The translations under genes and the position numbers were made by a program. The notes beneath the pieces were generated by a model. The model saw only the letters and a program-made list of their open reading frames with translations. It was not told the DNA's origin and did not search any database. 5,914 nucleotides of DNA from an uncultured Myxococcales bacterium (GTDB taxonomy: Bacteria; Myxococcota_A; UBA9042): NCBI GenBank assembly GCA_903917305.1, contig CAIXAA010000657.1, forward strand, positions 1 through 5,914, given 5' to 3'. The stretch's first letter is position 1, and the number at the start of each line of letters is the position of its first letter. Of the stretch, positions 4,898-5,914 are shown piece by piece.

Positions 4898-5914
4898 TTA
4901 CTTGCCACCGAGCATGACGGAGAACTTGAACTTGCCGTTCTCCACGGTGCTGCCGCTCATCGTGGTCAGGGTCGTGTCGCCGTTCGCGTCGAACTTCCAG
5001 GTGCCGAGAACGCCGTCCTTCTGCTCGATCGTCGTCATCGCCTGGCGCACCGCCTCACGGTCCTTCTTGCCGGCCTTCTTGAGCGCATCCAGCGCGGCGC
5101 GTGCGGCGGCGTAGCCGTAGACCGCATAGGCTTCGGGATCCTGCTTGTACTTGGCCTTGTACGCCTTGACGAACTCCGCGCCCTTGCCGGTCAGCTCCTC
5201 GGGCGGCAGGCCGCCGAAGGTGACGAAAGCCTTGCCGTTGACGTTCTCCGGTCCGGCGGCCTGGATGAAGGCGTCCTCGCGGCAACCGTCCGGAATCACG
5301 AGCTTGGCGTTCATGCCGACCGCGACGATGTCCTTGGCAATCTGCCCGGCATTGGTCTGCGTCGTGCCGCCGTAGAAGATGAAGTCGGGGCCGAGCGCCT
5401 TGATCTTGGTCATGAGCGAGCGATATTCCTGCGCTTTCGGGTCGATGCCCTCGCGGCCGAGGATCTCCAGCTTGTAGTCCGGCGCCGTCGCCACGAACAC
5501 GTCGGCGATGCCCTTGCCGTACAATCCGCGGTCGTCGAGCACGTAGACCTTCTTGCCGCCCAGCTTCTGGATCCACTCGGCCGCCGCCTTGCCTTGGATG
5601 TCGTCCGCCGGAACAACGCGGAAATACGAAACCTTTCCGGTCGGCCGATAGACACCCGGCTCGCCCGCCTCGCCCATGCCGGGCTTGGTCAGGCCCGGAT
5701 ACGTGTTGCCGGGCGAGATCATCACGAGCGACGCCTTGTTGAGGATCGGCATCGCGATCTTCGCCGCGCCTGAGTTGTAAGTGCCGATGTAGAACAGGAT
5801 ATCCGGATCCTTGACCGCCTTGTCGGCGTTCGACGCCTCGACTTCCGGATCCCAGTCGCCCTTCTTGGCGCTGGCGTCGTCCCAGTCCTCGTAGCTGAGG
5901 CGGAAGTTGCCGAC
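4898..5914 (-). CDS. Branched-chain amino acid-type periplasmic substrate-binding protein, N-terminus outside window
   Basis: The C-terminal 338 residues of a LivK-like type I periplasmic binding protein (Peripla_BP_6 fold) are present. The frame is open to the window edge, so the signal peptide and probably 60-100 residues are missing; the ATG at 5752 is internal. Fragment landmarks: DILFYIGTYNSGAA (38-51), matching the SSST ligand-binding loop of LivK with Ser48; VMISPGNTYPGLTKPG (64-79), the classic 'ISPG.T.P.LT' strand; VYVLDDRGLYGKGIADVF (123-140), with Tyr132 at a ligand-contacting position; PDFIFYGGTTQTNAGQI (176-192); and LVIPDGC (205-211) at the hinge, near the usual ligand carboxylate residue. 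The C-terminal domain ends in short beta strands (LGTWKFDANGD, GKFKFSVMLGGK). It would deliver ligand to LivHM. The exact ligand is not readable: related proteins bind Leu/Ile/Val, amides, urea or aromatic acids. I leave the gene symbol blank for that reason. Confidence 0.92.
   Translation of the reverse strand, partial: VGNFRLSYEDWDDASAKKGDWDPEVEASNADKAVKDPDILFYIGTYNSGAAKIAMPILNKASLVMISPGNTYPGLTKPGMGEAGEPGVYRPTGKVSYFRVVPADDIQGKAAAEWIQKLGGKKVYVLDDRGLYGKGIADVFVATAPDYKLEILGREGIDPKAQEYRSLMTKIKALGPDFIFYGGTTQTNAGQIAKDIVAVGMNAKLVIPDGCREDAFIQAAGPENVNGKAFVTFGGLPPEELTGKGAEFVKAYKAKYKQDPEAYAVYGYAAARAALDALKKAGKKDREAVRQAMTTIEQKDGVLGTWKFDANGDTTLTTMSGSTVENGKFKFSVMLGGK

Noticed and set aside
4898..5752. A complete 284-residue gene starting at the ATG at 5752
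   Set aside because: The frame continues upstream to the window edge and encodes the expected ligand-loop part of the fold (DILFYIGTYNSGAA), so that ATG is internal.
4370..5773. A 467-codon plus-strand open frame across crcB and the binding-protein gene
   Set aside because: It covers two well-supported minus-strand genes and has the same Arg/His/Ala-rich shadow composition.

Overview
The window is a GC-rich bacterial segment carrying most of a branched-chain amino acid (Liv/HAAT-type) ABC uptake operon on the minus strand. The tail of an unrelated plus-strand gene converges on it at the left edge. The envelope-type proteins, strong G/C third-position bias and long antisense open frames suit a high-GC Gram-negative such as a pseudomonadotan or myxococcotan. 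Nothing in the window fixes the taxon, and there is no rRNA or tRNA to help.

Layout in minus-strand transcription order: a periplasmic substrate-binding protein (5914 to 4898, 5' end outside the window); a crcB/fluC fluoride channel whose GTG start directly abuts the previous TAA (4897-4517); a 97-bp gap with a small hairpin; the permeases livH (4419-3466, TTG start) and livM (3462-2377); then the ATPases livG (2380-1040) and livF (1036-332). Junctions from livH to livF are 3 bp, a 4-bp overlap and 3 bp, so these four are almost certainly co-transcribed and translationally coupled. At the left edge (2-316, plus strand) is the C-terminal part of a DUF2807/head-GIN repeat protein. It ends 15 bp from the livF stop, and a hairpin spans the convergent junction.

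The binding protein would capture an amino acid or similar small ligand in the periplasm. LivH and LivM would form the membrane channel, and LivG and LivF would be the two cytoplasmic ATPases. CrcB is not a transporter subunit but is placed to be co-expressed.

The most unusual element is LivG. It keeps every ATPase motif but is about 446 residues long instead of roughly 255, because two in-frame segments are inserted into its nucleotide-binding domain. Each looks like a transmembrane hairpin with basic residues on the cytoplasmic flanks, and the first encloses a polar loop of about 80 residues predicted to be periplasmic. That would make this ATPase an integral membrane protein, which is unexpected for a Liv system. 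No tRNA, rRNA, CRISPR, insertion sequence or other mobile element was seen, and there is no gene-free stretch over 100 bp.
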